DNA of 64,000 bases from Mycobacterium gallinarum. GTDB lineage: Bacteria > Actinomycetota > Actinomycetes > Mycobacteriales > Mycobacteriaceae. The notes under the pieces are model-generated. The model was not told the DNA's origin and made no database searches. It saw nothing but the letters and a program-made list of their open reading frames with translations. The DNA is taken from contig NZ_AP022601.1 of NCBI RefSeq assembly GCF_010726765.1, forward strand, positions 4,526,001-4,590,000, written 5' to 3'. The stretch's first letter is position 1. Every line of letters starts with the position of its first letter. This document shows positions 1 to 8,364 of the stretch, piece after piece. Both the position numbers and the translations under genes were made by a program.

Positions 1-196
1 GGATGGGCGAGCGCCTTGAACAAGTTGGCCTTGATTTCGTAGAGCGGTAGCTCGGGACCACTTGAGAAGGGATGCGGCATTCCTACAACCTAGCCAATTG
101 ATGGATTGAACGAATTCGCAATCGATGGTATCGAGGTCCACGCCGTGGACGCAAACCGCGGGTTCGACGCCGGCCCTGACCGGGCACACTGAAACC
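1..196. other. non-coding window edge
   Basis: No convincing gene is seen here. A reading frame joined to the PHP gene runs from an ATG at 125, but it adds 24 residues that do not resemble the family. A TTCGA-containing stretch near 160 recalls a tRNA T-arm, but its flanks do not pair. The stretch probably holds the upstream region of the PHP gene. Confidence 0.5.
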
Positions 197-1201
197 ATGG
201 ATCCGGTCATCGCCCTGCGCCAGATTGCCTACTACAAGGACCGGGCGCGGGAGGACCCCCGCCGGGTGATGGCCTACCGGAACGCCGCCGACATCGTCGA
301 GGCGTTGACGGATGCCGAGCGTGATCGTCACGGCGCGGCCAACAGCTGGCAGTCGCTGTCGGGCATCGGGCCCAAGACCGCGAAGGTCATCGCGCAGGCC
401 TGGGCTGGCGGCGAACCCGACGTGCTTGTCGAATTACGCTCGAACGCAGTCGATCTCGGGGGCGGCGATCTCCGCACCGCCCTGCGCGGCGATCTGCATG
501 TGCACTCGAACTGGTCCGACGGTTCGGCGCCGATCGAGGAGATGATGCTGGCGGCAATGGAATTGGGCCATGAGTACTGCGCGCTGACCGATCACTCGCC
601 GCGGCTGCGCGTGGCCAACGGGCTCTCACCCGAGCGACTACGCGAACAACTGGACGTGATCGACGAGATCCGCGAGTTGGTCGCGCCGATGCGCATTCTG
701 ACCGGAATCGAGGTCGACATCCTCGACGACGGGTCGCTCGACCAGGAGGACGAACTGCTCGAGCGCCTCGACGTCGTGGTGGCCAGCGTGCATTCCAAGC
801 TGTCCATGGATTCGACCGCGATGACCCGTCGCATGCTCAAGGCCGTGGCCAATCCGCATACCGATGTTCTGGGCCACTGCACCGGACGGTTGGTGACCGG
901 CGGTCGAGGTGTGCGGCCCGAATCGAAGTTCGACGCCGAGAAGGTCTTCACCGCGTGTTACGACAACGGCACGGCCGTCGAGATCAACTCGCGGCCCGAG
1001 CGTCGGGATCCGCCGACCCGCCTGCTGAACCTCGCGCTCGAGATCGGCTGCGTCTTCTCCATCGACACCGACTCGCACGCGCCGGGACAGCTTGAGTTTC
1101 TGGGCTACGGTGCACAGCGTGCGCTGGACGCGGGGGTGCCGGCCGAGCGGATCGTCAATACGTGGCCGGCCGACAAGCTGTTGGACTGGACCAGCTCGTA
1201 G
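197..1201 (+). CDS. PHP-domain phosphoesterase, PolX C-terminal type
   Basis: A 334-residue protein resembling the C-terminal exonuclease part of family-X DNA polymerases (PolX) without the polymerase domain. A helix-hairpin-helix segment (SLSGIGPKTAKVIAQ, about residues 53-67) suggests DNA contact. The PHP metal motifs follow: DLHVHSNWSDG near residue 98, TDHS near 132, a GIEVD motif near 172, ASVHSK, GHCTG, and a final DTDSHA. The metal-dependent hydrolase fold therefore looks complete. The ATG at 197 is preferred because the protein then begins MDPVIALRQIAYYK, as in homologues; an ATG at 125 is in frame. It stands near the dinB-family gene, which makes a DNA repair role attractive, but the substrate is not known. 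Confidence 0.85.
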   Translation: MDPVIALRQIAYYKDRAREDPRRVMAYRNAADIVEALTDAERDRHGAANSWQSLSGIGPKTAKVIAQAWAGGEPDVLVELRSNAVDLGGGDLRTALRGDLHVHSNWSDGSAPIEEMMLAAMELGHEYCALTDHSPRLRVANGLSPERLREQLDVIDEIRELVAPMRILTGIEVDILDDGSLDQEDELLERLDVVVASVHSKLSMDSTAMTRRMLKAVANPHTDVLGHCTGRLVTGGRGVRPESKFDAEKVFTACYDNGTAVEINSRPERRDPPTRLLNLALEIGCVFSIDTDSHAPGQLEFLGYGAQRALDAGVPAERIVNTWPADKLLDWTSS

Positions 1202-1208
1202 GCCTTCC

Positions 1209-1499
1209 TCAGGTGGACGTGGTGAACGGATTGTGTTCTGCCAGTAGCTTTTCCATTCGCGCCTCGTCCAGCCGAACTCGAATGGTGGCGGCTTCTTCCT
1301 GATCTCGAATGACCTTCGCCAGGGTGAACGCGCTGGTGACCAGGAACAGGACCGTCATGGCGAGGAACATCCGTTGCCACATGTCCAGGGGCAGGAAGAC
1401 GATCCCGCCGAGTACGCCAAGGAGGCTGACGCCGAACGCGATGGCGGCCTGCAGAAAGAACGCGGCGGTGTTATTCGACGGAGCATTCAAAGTGTTCAT
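1209..1499 (-). CDS. YiaA/YiaB-family small inner-membrane protein
   Basis: A 96-residue protein with two hydrophobic helices (about residues 12-37 and 41-63) separated by a short LPLDMWQRMF linker, matching the YiaA/YiaB two-helix domain. A charged, probably cytoplasmic, tail of about 30 residues follows (IRDQEEAATIRVRLDEARMEKLLAEH). The function of the family is not known. It converges on the PHP gene with 7 nt between the stops. The ATG at 1499 is the only start that keeps the first helix whole. Confidence 0.75.
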   Translation of the reverse strand: MNTLNAPSNNTAAFFLQAAIAFGVSLLGVLGGIVFLPLDMWQRMFLAMTVLFLVTSAFTLAKVIRDQEEAATIRVRLDEARMEKLLAEHNPFTTST

Positions 1500-1565
1500 G
1501 GGTTTCAGCCTGGCGTGACGGCGGCACCGGCGGCTGAGTGAGATTACTCAATTCGTAAGTCCCGG

Positions 1566-2798
1566 TCAGTCCGGCAGGTGCGGCATCTCGAGCCCCGGAT
1601 CGCGCCCGAGCAGGACGCCGCGCATCACGGCGGCGTTGCCGTAGCGCTTCCGCACCTGGTCGACGGCGTCGTCCAACGCGATGACGTCGTGGGCGGGTGC
1701 GGGCGGGAACGGCAGCTCCAGTTGCTGTGCGCCGTCGCGGTCGATGTTGGACACGGCGAAACCCACGAGGGTCAGGCCGCGTTCGGCGATCAGCGGGGCG
1801 GCCGACGTGACGAGCGTGCGTGCGGCGTCGAGAATCATGTCGGTCGACGCGGTTGCCCGCGGCATGGTGTGGGACCGGGTCGCGCGACTGAAGTCGTCGA
1901 AACGCAGGCGCAGCACCACAGTTCGTCCGGTGCGGCCGGCCTTGCGCATGCGGCGGGTGATCCGGTCGACGAGGTTGACGACGACGGCATCGACCTCCGC
2001 GTCCGACATCGTGTTGCCACGCCTGCCCAGGGCGCGCTGCGCACCCACCGAACGGCGTCGCACACCCGTCACGACCCGCCGGCGGTCGATGTTGCGGGAC
2101 AACGCGAACAGCCGATAGCCCATCGCCCCGCCCAACAACGACGACAGCGTCGACTCCGACAACTCGGCGACGTCAGCGACGGTCTCGATGCCGTGTGCGT
2201 GCAACTTTTCAGCGGTCTTGGCGCCGACCCCCCAGAGCCGTCGCACCGGCAGCGGATGCAGGAAGGCGAGCTCACGGTCCGGCGGAACGAGTAGCAGGCC
2301 GTCGGGTTTGGCCTCCTGGCTGGCGACCTTGGCCAGGAACTTGGTGCGGGCGATGCCGACGGTGATCGGCAGCCCCACCCGCTCGCGCACCGCCGTGCGT
2401 AGTTGCGCGCCGATCTCCACCGGGGTGCCGGAGACCCGAAGTAGGCCGGAGACATCGAGGAACGCCTCGTCCACACTCAGCGGCTCGACGATGGGCGAGG
2501 TGTCGTGGAACACCTCGAATACCGCGTGACTGGCTTCGGAATACGCCGACATCCGCGGCGGCACGACGATCGCGTGCGGGCACAGGCCGCGCGCCTGCCG
2601 CCCGCCCATCGCAGTGCGAACTCCGTAGGCCTTGGCCTCGTAGCTGGCGGCGAGCACAACGCCGCCACCGACGATCACCGGCCTGCCGCGCAGCGCGGGG
2701 TCGTCACGCTGCTCGACCGATGCGTAGAAGGAGTCGAGATCAGCGTGCAGGATCGTCGCCGACGGCTGAGCCGTCGATCCGACTCGGGACACGAACAT
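1566..2798 (-). CDS. DinB-family translesion DNA polymerase (Pol IV, DinB3-like)
   Basis: A 410-residue Y-family polymerase. The N-terminal catalytic motif reads HADLDSFYASVEQ, the second acidic motif is SVDEAFLDVSG, and the DNA-binding element KFLAKVASQEAKPDGL plus the GVGAKTAEKLHAHGI hairpin are present, so the active-site acidic residues look intact. The little-finger domain follows (about residues 240-370). The end carries QLELPFPP, which resembles a beta-clamp-binding peptide (QLxLPF). The position in the gene order, about 40 genes from glf, suggests the DinB3 type of M. smegmatis, from memory. The ATG at 2798 lies inside a LexA-type palindrome; a GTG at 2792 is an alternative start. A longer upstream reading frame runs into ethR and is not the start. 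Confidence 0.9.
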   Translation of the reverse strand: MFVSRVGSTAQPSATILHADLDSFYASVEQRDDPALRGRPVIVGGGVVLAASYEAKAYGVRTAMGGRQARGLCPHAIVVPPRMSAYSEASHAVFEVFHDTSPIVEPLSVDEAFLDVSGLLRVSGTPVEIGAQLRTAVRERVGLPITVGIARTKFLAKVASQEAKPDGLLLVPPDRELAFLHPLPVRRLWGVGAKTAEKLHAHGIETVADVAELSESTLSSLLGGAMGYRLFALSRNIDRRRVVTGVRRRSVGAQRALGRRGNTMSDAEVDAVVVNLVDRITRRMRKAGRTGRTVVLRLRFDDFSRATRSHTMPRATASTDMILDAARTLVTSAAPLIAERGLTLVGFAVSNIDRDGAQQLELPFPPAPAHDVIALDDAVDQVRKRYGNAAVMRGVLLGRDPGLEMPHLPD

Positions 2799-2805
2799 AT
2801 GTTCG
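2792..2805 (-). promoter_or_regulatory. LexA (SOS) box on the dinB start
   Basis: CGAACATATGTTCG is a perfect 14-bp palindrome and matches the mycobacterial LexA core GAAC-N4-GTTC, inside the TCGAAC-N4-GTTCGA consensus. It covers the proposed ATG of the polymerase gene (2796-2798). A repressor bound here would block a promoter with a very short or absent leader. This is recognised by eye, not by a scoring matrix. Confidence 0.75.
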
Positions 2806-2818
2806 CATCGCGGTACGA

Positions 2819-3463
2819 CTATTGGGGGGTCTTGCCGTAGATGCTGGTGATCCAGACGTGGACAACGGTGTCGAGCGCGGAGTCTTCGGCGATCGACGGG
2901 CGTTGGCCCGTGTACGAGGCGAACATGGTCCGCTCGTTCATCAAGTTGAGGGCGGCGGCGAGGTCCTGGGCAGGCACGGTGTCCGGGGCTGCGCCGCGGG
3001 CACGTTCGGCGTTGATGACAGCAGCGGTGCGGTCGACCCATTTCTGCATGAAGGTCGACCAGAGTTCGCGCAATTCCGCATTGGTCGCGGTGGCCCCGAC
3101 GCCGGCGAGCACCACGGCCAGGTGAGTGCGCAGAGGCTCGAAGAAGGCGTAAATGCTGTCGTGCCAAGCGCGCGCCGGGTTGCCGGCGTAGTCGTCGGCC
3201 CGACCCTCGAAGGTGGCGTCGGCCTCGGCGAGAATCCTTTCGAACAGCGTCAGCAGTACCGCGTCCTTGGACGGGAAGTAGAAGTAGAACGTCGGCCGGG
3301 ACAGACCCGCTCCCTTGGCGAGGTCGTCGACCGAGATGTCGGCCAACGGGCGATCCTCGAGCAGACTCTCCAGTGTTGTAAGAATCGCCAGCTCACGGTC
3401 GTCCCCGGACGGTCGGGTCGAACGACGGGCGCGTGTGGCGCGCGGTCGGCTGGCGGTGGTCAC
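2819..3463 (-). CDS. ethR: TetR-family repressor EthR
   Basis: A 214-residue TetR repressor very close to M. tuberculosis EthR as I recall it. Shared stretches include RPSGDDRELAIL, LLEDRPLADISVDDLAKGAG, SRPTFYFYFPSK (recognition helix) and ELWSTFMQKW, and the C-terminal ALNLMNERT and TSIYG segments are shared too. EthR represses the divergent ethA by cooperative binding in the intergenic region, and its large ligand pocket is the target of ethionamide boosters. The start is GTG at 3463. A TAGACT hexamer 8 nt upstream suggests a leaderless or nearly leaderless mRNA. The stop lies 20 nt from the polymerase gene start, so read-through into dinB is possible. Confidence 0.93.
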   Translation of the reverse strand: MTTASRPRATRARRSTRPSGDDRELAILTTLESLLEDRPLADISVDDLAKGAGLSRPTFYFYFPSKDAVLLTLFERILAEADATFEGRADDYAGNPARAWHDSIYAFFEPLRTHLAVVLAGVGATATNAELRELWSTFMQKWVDRTAAVINAERARGAAPDTVPAQDLAAALNLMNERTMFASYTGQRPSIAEDSALDTVVHVWITSIYGKTPQ

Positions 3464-3471
3464 AAGGCCTG

Positions 3472-3534
3472 AGTCTACACAGTGTCGATATTCTCAACAC
3501 ACTGTTGACTATCTCGACACACCGTTGATACGCT
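3472..3534. promoter_or_regulatory. ethA-ethR divergent promoter and EthR operator
   Basis: The 79-bp gap between ethR and ethA holds a -10-like TAGACT for ethR on the minus strand (3472-3477) and TACGCT for ethA (3529-3534). Between them lie two near-identical 18-bp direct repeats starting at 3492 and 3512 (TCTCAACACACTGTTGAC and TCTCGACACACCGTTGAT), 20 bp apart. The first contains a perfect inverted repeat TCAACA-CAC-TGTTGA. The arrangement fits the multi-dimer EthR operator known from M. tuberculosis. Confidence 0.75.
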
Positions 3535-3542
3535 CCGGTACC

Positions 3543-5018
3543 ATGAGCGAACACCTCGACGTCGTCATCGTGGGAGCCGGCATCTCCGGCATCAGCGCCG
3601 CCTGGCACCTGCAGGACCGCTGCCCGACCAAGAGCTACGCGATCCTGGAGCGTCGCGACAACCTCGGCGGCACCTGGGACCTGTTCAAGTACCCCGGCAT
3701 CCGCTCGGACTCCGACATGTTCACCCTCGGCTTCCGGTTCAAGCCGTGGACGTCGGACAAGGCCATCGCCGACGGGCCGTCGATCATGTCGTATCTGAAG
3801 GAGACGGTCGCCGAGTACGGCATCGACAAGCACATCCGTTACGGCCACCGGGTCCTCGGCGCGGACTGGTCGGACGCCGACAACTGCTGGACCGTCCGCG
3901 TCGAGACCGACGGCCAGGAGCGTGAGATCACCGCCTCCTTCCTGTTCGCGGCCAGTGGCTATTACAACTACGACCAGGGTTACTCGCCGGAGTTCGCGGG
4001 GGGCGACGACTTCGAGGGCACGATCATCCACCCGCAGCACTGGCCCGAGGACCTCGACTACACGGGCAAGAAGATCGTCGTCATCGGCAGTGGCGCGACC
4101 GCGGTGACTCTGATTCCGGCCCTTGCCAATTCAGGCGCAGGGCATGTCACGATGCTGCAGCGCTCGCCGACATACATCGGTGCGCTGCCCGACGTGGATC
4201 CGTTCACCGTCCAGACGAACAAGATGCTGCCGACCAAGGTGGCGTACGTCCTCAATCGTTGGAAGAGCATTCTGTTCCAGTTCGCGCAGTACCGAATCAG
4301 CAGGCGATTCCCGAACTTCATGCGCAAGCAACTGATGACGATGGCGCAGCGGCGACTCCCCGAGGGTTACGACGTCCAGAAGCACTTCGGTCCGCGGTAC
4401 AACCCGTGGGACGAGCGACTGTGCCTGGCGCCCAACGGCGATCTGTTCAAGACGATCAAGAAGGGCAAGGCCGACGTCGTCACCGACACGATCGAGCGTT
4501 TCACCAAGACCGGCATCAGGCTGACGTCGGGGGACGAGCTGGAAGCCGACATCATCGTCACCGCAACGGGTTTGAACCTGCAGCTCTTCGGAGGCGCAGA
4601 GATCAGTCGCAACGGGGTGCCGATCGAGCTGAACGAGACCATGGCCTACAAGGGCACGATGTTGACGCACATGCCCAACATGGCGTTCACCATCGGCTAC
4701 ACGAACGCGTCATGGACATTGAAGGCCGACCTGGTGTCCGAGTTCTTCTGCCGGGTCATCAATTACATGGATGCCAAGGGTTTTGACACCGTCGAACCTC
4801 AGCATCCCGGAGACCGTGTCGACGAGGCTCCGCTGATGGACTTCACTCCCGGCTACGTGTTGCGCGCGTTGGATTACCTGCCCAAGTCCGGACACATCGC
4901 GCCGTGGCGTCTCAAGCAGAACTACTTGCTGGATCTGCGGCTGATCCGTCGCGGCAAGGTCGACGACGAGGCGCTGAAGTTCTCCAAACACCGTGCGCGG
5001 GTGACGGCCTCGGCCTAG
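3543..5018 (+). CDS. ethA: Baeyer-Villiger monooxygenase EthA
   Basis: A 491-residue flavin monooxygenase, close to the 489-residue EthA of M. tuberculosis. The FAD Rossmann motif (VVIVGAGISGISAAW) is at the N-terminus. The Baeyer-Villiger signature region reads YYNYDQGYSPEF...IIHPQHWPEDLDY, and the NADPH Rossmann motif VIGSGATAVTL comes near residue 185. The ATATGLN segment, with NLQLFGG after it, matches EthA in the later part. It oxidises ketones and activates thioamide pro-drugs such as ethionamide; the natural substrate is uncertain. ATG at 3543 gives MSEHLDVVIVGAGISG, as in the orthologue. Transcription is expected to be controlled by the divergent ethR. Confidence 0.95.
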   Translation: MSEHLDVVIVGAGISGISAAWHLQDRCPTKSYAILERRDNLGGTWDLFKYPGIRSDSDMFTLGFRFKPWTSDKAIADGPSIMSYLKETVAEYGIDKHIRYGHRVLGADWSDADNCWTVRVETDGQEREITASFLFAASGYYNYDQGYSPEFAGGDDFEGTIIHPQHWPEDLDYTGKKIVVIGSGATAVTLIPALANSGAGHVTMLQRSPTYIGALPDVDPFTVQTNKMLPTKVAYVLNRWKSILFQFAQYRISRRFPNFMRKQLMTMAQRRLPEGYDVQKHFGPRYNPWDERLCLAPNGDLFKTIKKGKADVVTDTIERFTKTGIRLTSGDELEADIIVTATGLNLQLFGGAEISRNGVPIELNETMAYKGTMLTHMPNMAFTIGYTNASWTLKADLVSEFFCRVINYMDAKGFDTVEPQHPGDRVDEAPLMDFTPGYVLRALDYLPKSGHIAPWRLKQNYLLDLRLIRRGKVDDEALKFSKHRARVTASA

Positions 5019-5028
5019 TCATCCAGCG

Positions 5029-5508
5029 CTAGCCGGCGACGACGACGATCCCGTCGTCGTCGCTGTAGACGATGTGGCCCGGGGTGAACGCCACGCCACC
5101 GAACTCAACGGTGACATCGCGCTGACCGGCGCCGTCCTTGCTGCTCTTGCGAGGGTTGGTACCCAGTGCCTTGACGCCGATGTCGAGCGTGCGCAGCGTC
5201 GCGGCATCGCGGACCGAACCGTTGATGATGATTCCGGCCCAGCCGTTGTCGAGGGCCAGGCCGGCGATGACGTCACCGACGAGCGCGGCGTGCAGCGAAC
5301 CCCCGCCGTCGATGACGAGCACACCGCCGTTACCCGGTTGGGACAGTACGGATTTCAACAAGGCGTTGTCCTCGAAGCACTGCACCGTGGTGATCGGTCC
5401 GGCGAACTCGGATCGTCCGCCGAACTGGCGGAACTGCAGATCACAGCTGCGGACATCCGGGCCGATATCGTCGACGAGGTCTGCGGTGGGACGGAAATCG
5501 ATGCTCAC
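5029..5508 (-). CDS. RraA/HMG-aldolase family protein
   Basis: A 159-residue RraA-family protein, the likely counterpart of Rv3853 (once called MenG). The core contains VGD, 20 residues, then RD (NGSVRD), which is the D-X20-R-D signature of metal-dependent 4-hydroxy-4-methyl-2-oxoglutarate/oxaloacetate aldolases. Enzymatic activity is therefore possible as well as RNase E inhibition. It overlaps the end of the upstream MerR gene by ATGA, so the two are translationally coupled. In M. tuberculosis the gene also lies beside the Rv3852 H-NS-like gene; here a MerR gene separates them. Confidence 0.88.
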   Translation of the reverse strand: MSIDFRPTADLVDDIGPDVRSCDLQFRQFGGRSEFAGPITTVQCFEDNALLKSVLSQPGNGGVLVIDGGGSLHAALVGDVIAGLALDNGWAGIIINGSVRDAATLRTLDIGVKALGTNPRKSSKDGAGQRDVTVEFGGVAFTPGHIVYSDDDGIVVVAG

Positions 5509-6263
5509 TCGTCGATGCTAGCGATCACGATGTCGCGGACGAATTGCGCCAAACCCGGCTCGACGTCGTCGTAGTAGCGGGTGAACCGTTCGTCGGCCAC
5601 ATACATCTCGACAAGGTTGCGGTGCATCTCGCCGCCGAAGTCGTAGAACCTCTCGATCGCGGCACGATGCCGGGCGACCAGTTCGTGGGCCACCGGGGAC
5701 CCCGGTTGGACGCCGTCGCGCTTGGCCTCGGCCAGCGCCTGCAACAACGCGTCACCTTCTGCCTTGATGTCGATCCAGTCCTGCTTGGTGAACGCCGCGG
5801 CCCGCTGCTGCGACTGTTTCCACGCGTCGGTCTGCCGCCAACGCTGTTCAGCCTCGACGGCGTACTCCTCCCCGAACGCGGTGGTGCCGAAGATCTCGAT
5901 CTGTTCCTCCGCGGTCAGCTGAATACCGCTGCGGTGCGCGTCCATCAGTTCCTCCACTGCCTTGATCGTGTGTTGCAGCCGGTCGGCCTGTTCCAGCAGC
6001 AGCCGGTGCTGCCGCCGGAGGTGTTCGAGCACATCGGCATCGCCGTCGTCCAGCAGGAGTGTGCGGATGTCCTCGAGTTGCAGCCCGACGGAGCGGTACA
6101 CCAACACCAGGTGCAGCCGTTCGATATCGGCATTGGTGTAACCGCGGTACCCCGCCGGGGTGCGGACGCTCGGCACCACCAGACCGATGTGGTCGTAATG
6201 GTGCAGGGTGCGTACCGAGACGCCGGTGAGTGCGGCTACCGCTCCAACGGTCTTCGCGTCCAT
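5505..6263 (-). CDS. MerR-family regulator with TipAS-like domain
   Basis: A 252-residue regulator. The N-terminal MerR winged helix reads [23 protein letters not shown], followed by the second wing ([16 protein letters not shown]). A long coiled-coil helix follows (about residues 75-112). The C-terminal 130 residues resemble the TipAS antibiotic-binding domain ([13 protein letters not shown]...[28 protein letters not shown]). TipA-like proteins bind small molecules and activate their own promoter. The gene has such a promoter just upstream and is coupled to rraA by an ATGA overlap. The ligand is unknown. Confidence 0.9.
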   Translation of the reverse strand: MDAKTVGAVAALTGVSVRTLHHYDHIGLVVPSVRTPAGYRGYTNADIERLHLVLVYRSVGLQLEDIRTLLLDDGDADVLEHLRRQHRLLLEQADRLQHTIKAVEELMDAHRSGIQLTAEEQIEIFGTTAFGEEYAVEAEQRWRQTDAWKQSQQRAAAFTKQDWIDIKAEGDALLQALAEAKRDGVQPGSPVAHELVARHRAAIERFYDFGGEMHRNLVEMYVADERFTRYYDDVEPGLAQFVRDIVIASIDE

Positions 6264-6269
6264 GACGCC

Positions 6270-6300
6270 ACTATCGGCCCTGACGTCGCGTGAGGGTCAA
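6270..6300 (-). promoter_or_regulatory. MerR-type autoregulated promoter
   Basis: On the minus strand a -35 TTGACC (6295-6300) and a -10 GATAGT (6270-6275) are separated by 19 bp, the stretched spacing that MerR proteins correct by untwisting DNA. The spacer is filled by the imperfect dyad CCCTCACGCGACGTCAGGG (6278-6296). The -10 ends 6 nt from the ATG, so the transcript would be leaderless or have a minimal leader. Confidence 0.75.
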
Positions 6301-6311
6301 GTGAATTCGGT

Positions 6312-6809
6312 TCAGCCCTCGTCAGAGCCGCGACGCACGATCAGCACCACGAGGATGGCCAGCACACCGGCAGCGATGGCCGCAGCGATCGGCAGCCGGG
6401 AGGGCTCGGGTCCGATGAACGGCACCGGCGCGGGTCCGGCCACCGGGTTGCTCGCGGTGGCGACAGTGGCCTTGGCCTTGGCCGCGGCTTCACGCGCGGC
6501 CGCGGTGAGGTCGCCGTTGGTATCCGCCAGCTTCGGTGGCACCGGCGTAGCGGGAGCCTTCGTGTCCGGGGCCTTCTTCGCGGCTTTCTTGGCCGGGACA
6601 GCCTTCTTCGCCGGGGCGGCTTTCTTCGCAGCCTTCGCCGGGGCCTTCTTGGCAGGTGCCTTCTTCGCGGCCTTGGCGGGAGCCTTTTTGGCCGGCGCCG
6701 GTGTTGCCGGTGGGGGCGGTGCTGCGGGTGGCTGCGCTGCGGGTGGCGGTGTGGCCGCAGGCGGCGTGGACTGGGCCCCTTCGTCTGGTCGGTCCTGCTC
6801 GTCGGCCAT
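6312..6809 (-). CDS. H-NS-like/histone-like membrane-anchored protein (Rv3852-like)
   Basis: A 165-residue protein with three parts: an acidic and proline-rich N-terminus (about residues 1-37), a lysine/alanine/proline repeat region built of PAKKA and AKKAPAK units (about residues 38-82, histone H1-like), and a single C-terminal membrane helix (about residues 140-157) ending in IVRRGSDEG. This matches Rv3852 of M. tuberculosis, called Hns, whose role as a true nucleoid protein is disputed. The basic repeat should bind DNA or other polyanions close to the membrane. ATG at 6809 is preferred over an upstream start because AAGGAG lies 6 nt before it. Confidence 0.85.
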   Translation of the reverse strand: MADEQDRPDEGAQSTPPAATPPPAAQPPAAPPPPATPAPAKKAPAKAAKKAPAKKAPAKAAKKAAPAKKAVPAKKAAKKAPDTKAPATPVPPKLADTNGDLTAAAREAAAKAKATVATASNPVAGPAPVPFIGPEPSRLPIAAAIAAGVLAILVVLIVRRGSDEG

Positions 6810-6900
6810 CGGCTGCTCCTTTGCAGTGTCTTGTCTGCGCACGTCCGGCGTCAGCGCGGGTACCGGCAGTGGCCCCCATCATGCCAGGTCGGCTATAGCG

Positions 6901-7824
6901 CTAACCGGTGGCGGCCAGACCGGCCGCGAGAGCGAGCGCCACGGCCATCACCGCCAATTCGACCAGCGCGCGGGATCGCGACAGGACGGCGGTGCTTCGG
7001 TGCGTCCGTGCCGCGGGCACCCAGATCGTGCGGTTACGCCAGCCCATCAGCATCAGCACCGCCGCCACCGCCACCTTGGCCGTCAGCAGCCGGCCGTAGC
7101 CGGTGGAGTACACCTCGGCGGGCGACCCGAGCCGGTCGACCGCCGCCACCGCGCCGCCGAGCAGCAGCGCTAGCACACACCACAGGGACAACTGGGAGAA
7201 CCGCGGCAGGACACGTGCCCACTGACCTCGATGGTCGACCGTCAGCACCAGGCCCGCCAGCAAACCGCACCACAGCGCGGCCGCCAGCGTGTGAACGGTC
7301 AGCGCCAGCCCGCCGAGCGCGCTTTCGAAGAAGTGACCGGTGATCAGGCGGCTCGTCAGGCCGACCGCGGAAAGACCGGCCACCACGGCATTGACCGCCG
7401 CGGTACGCGGCGCCGCGACGGTTGCCACGCACAGCGCTGCGGCGGCCGCAACAGCGAGCGTCCCTGCGCGCCCCGCCGCGGTGTCCACCGCGAAGCTGAC
7501 CGTCGTCGGTGCGCCCAGTCGCCAGACCGGGACCGCGGTGGCTTGGGCGGCCGCGGCGATCAGCAGGCCGAGTTCGGCCACCAGCCACACCGCGCCCGCG
7601 GCGGACAACGGCACGGTGGCGCGACCGACGAGTTCGCGGCGGTGGCGCTCGTCGTCGACTGTCGGCACGACCGCGAGTCCGAGACAGACGACCACCGCGC
7701 AGTCGGCAACCGCACGCACGAGCGTCACCGGCAGTGAGGTCTGCGGGTACGCCAACGCCCATGCCACCACCGACGCGGCGACCACCACCAGTGTCCCGCC
7801 CGCGAGCGCCGCGGAACGTCTCAC
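6901..7824 (-). CDS. copD: CopD-family copper-resistance membrane protein
   Basis: A 307-residue polytopic protein with about eight hydrophobic segments. The later part (FESALGGLALTVHTLAAALWCGLLAGLVL, then STGYGRLLTAKVAVAAVLMLMGWRNR) matches the CopD domain, where the His and the GR..L.K segment are typical. CopD proteins are thought to move copper across the membrane. The GTG at 7824 overlaps the stop of copC (GTGA), so the pair is translationally coupled; the longer frame to 7893 would overlap copC by 73 nt and is unlikely. Confidence 0.87.
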   Translation of the reverse strand: MRRSAALAGGTLVVVAASVVAWALAYPQTSLPVTLVRAVADCAVVVCLGLAVVPTVDDERHRRELVGRATVPLSAAGAVWLVAELGLLIAAAAQATAVPVWRLGAPTTVSFAVDTAAGRAGTLAVAAAAALCVATVAAPRTAAVNAVVAGLSAVGLTSRLITGHFFESALGGLALTVHTLAAALWCGLLAGLVLTVDHRGQWARVLPRFSQLSLWCVLALLLGGAVAAVDRLGSPAEVYSTGYGRLLTAKVAVAAVLMLMGWRNRTIWVPAARTHRSTAVLSRSRALVELAVMAVALALAAGLAATG

Positions 7825-8363
7825 GTCCGGCGCCGCGCCGCCCACAGAACACCGGCACCGACGATCAGTACGGCGCCGACGTAGAAGGGCCACACCGGAA
7901 CTCCGCCGTCGTCCTCGGATGTACCGGACAAATCAGCGGCCGGTGGCGCGGCACCGGCAGGCGGTCCGGCGACACCGCTACCCGCCGCGGTCAGCTGAAA
8001 CGACCACGAGCCCGACACGACATGGCCATCGGCCGATGTGGCGCGATAGTTCACCGTGTATCTGCCCGAGGGGCCGAGCGGACGGACCCCGACGCTGATG
8101 ACGGTGCCGTCGACCGCCGGCTCGCCGGTGGACCACACGTTGCCGTCGGGACCGACCACCGTCATCGCCGCGAACCGGGGTTGCATCTCCTCGTTGAATG
8201 TCGCGCTGACCCGGGCCGGTGCGTGTGGCAGTGAGGCATTTTCGACGGGGTCGGACGCGATTCGGGCGGCGTGCGCGGCAGCGACACCGGCACTGCCCAG
8301 TGTTCCCGCCGCCAAGCCGAGTACGAGAACTATGACGGCGGCAAGCTGCTTGGCAGCGCGCAT
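7821..8363 (-). CDS. copC: CopC-domain copper-binding exported protein
   Basis: A 180-residue exported protein. A signal peptide (about residues 1-30, ending VAAAH) precedes the CopC beta-barrel. The mature N-terminal His (AHAARIASDPVENASL) and the later GHVVSG histidine are the usual Cu(II) ligands; the methionine pair EEMQPRFAAM could serve Cu(I). A proline/alanine linker and a C-terminal helix (VWPFYVGAVLIVGAGVLWAARRR) anchor it in the membrane. It starts 1 nt after the stop of the Rv3850-like gene and is coupled to copD, making a three-gene operon. Confidence 0.9.
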   Translation of the reverse strand: MRAAKQLAAVIVLVLGLAAGTLGSAGVAAAHAARIASDPVENASLPHAPARVSATFNEEMQPRFAAMTVVGPDGNVWSTGEPAVDGTVISVGVRPLGPSGRYTVNYRATSADGHVVSGSWSFQLTAAGSGVAGPPAGAAPPAADLSGTSEDDGGVPVWPFYVGAVLIVGAGVLWAARRRT

Positions 8364-8364
8364 G

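Noticed and set aside
140..185. Possible tRNA fragment (GGGTTCGAC)
   Set aside because: The flanking arms do not pair into a T-stem or acceptor stem, and no anticodon arm is visible.
125..196. Extension of the PHP protein to an upstream ATG
   Set aside because: The extra 24 residues are unlike the family and the ATG at 197 gives the expected N-terminus.
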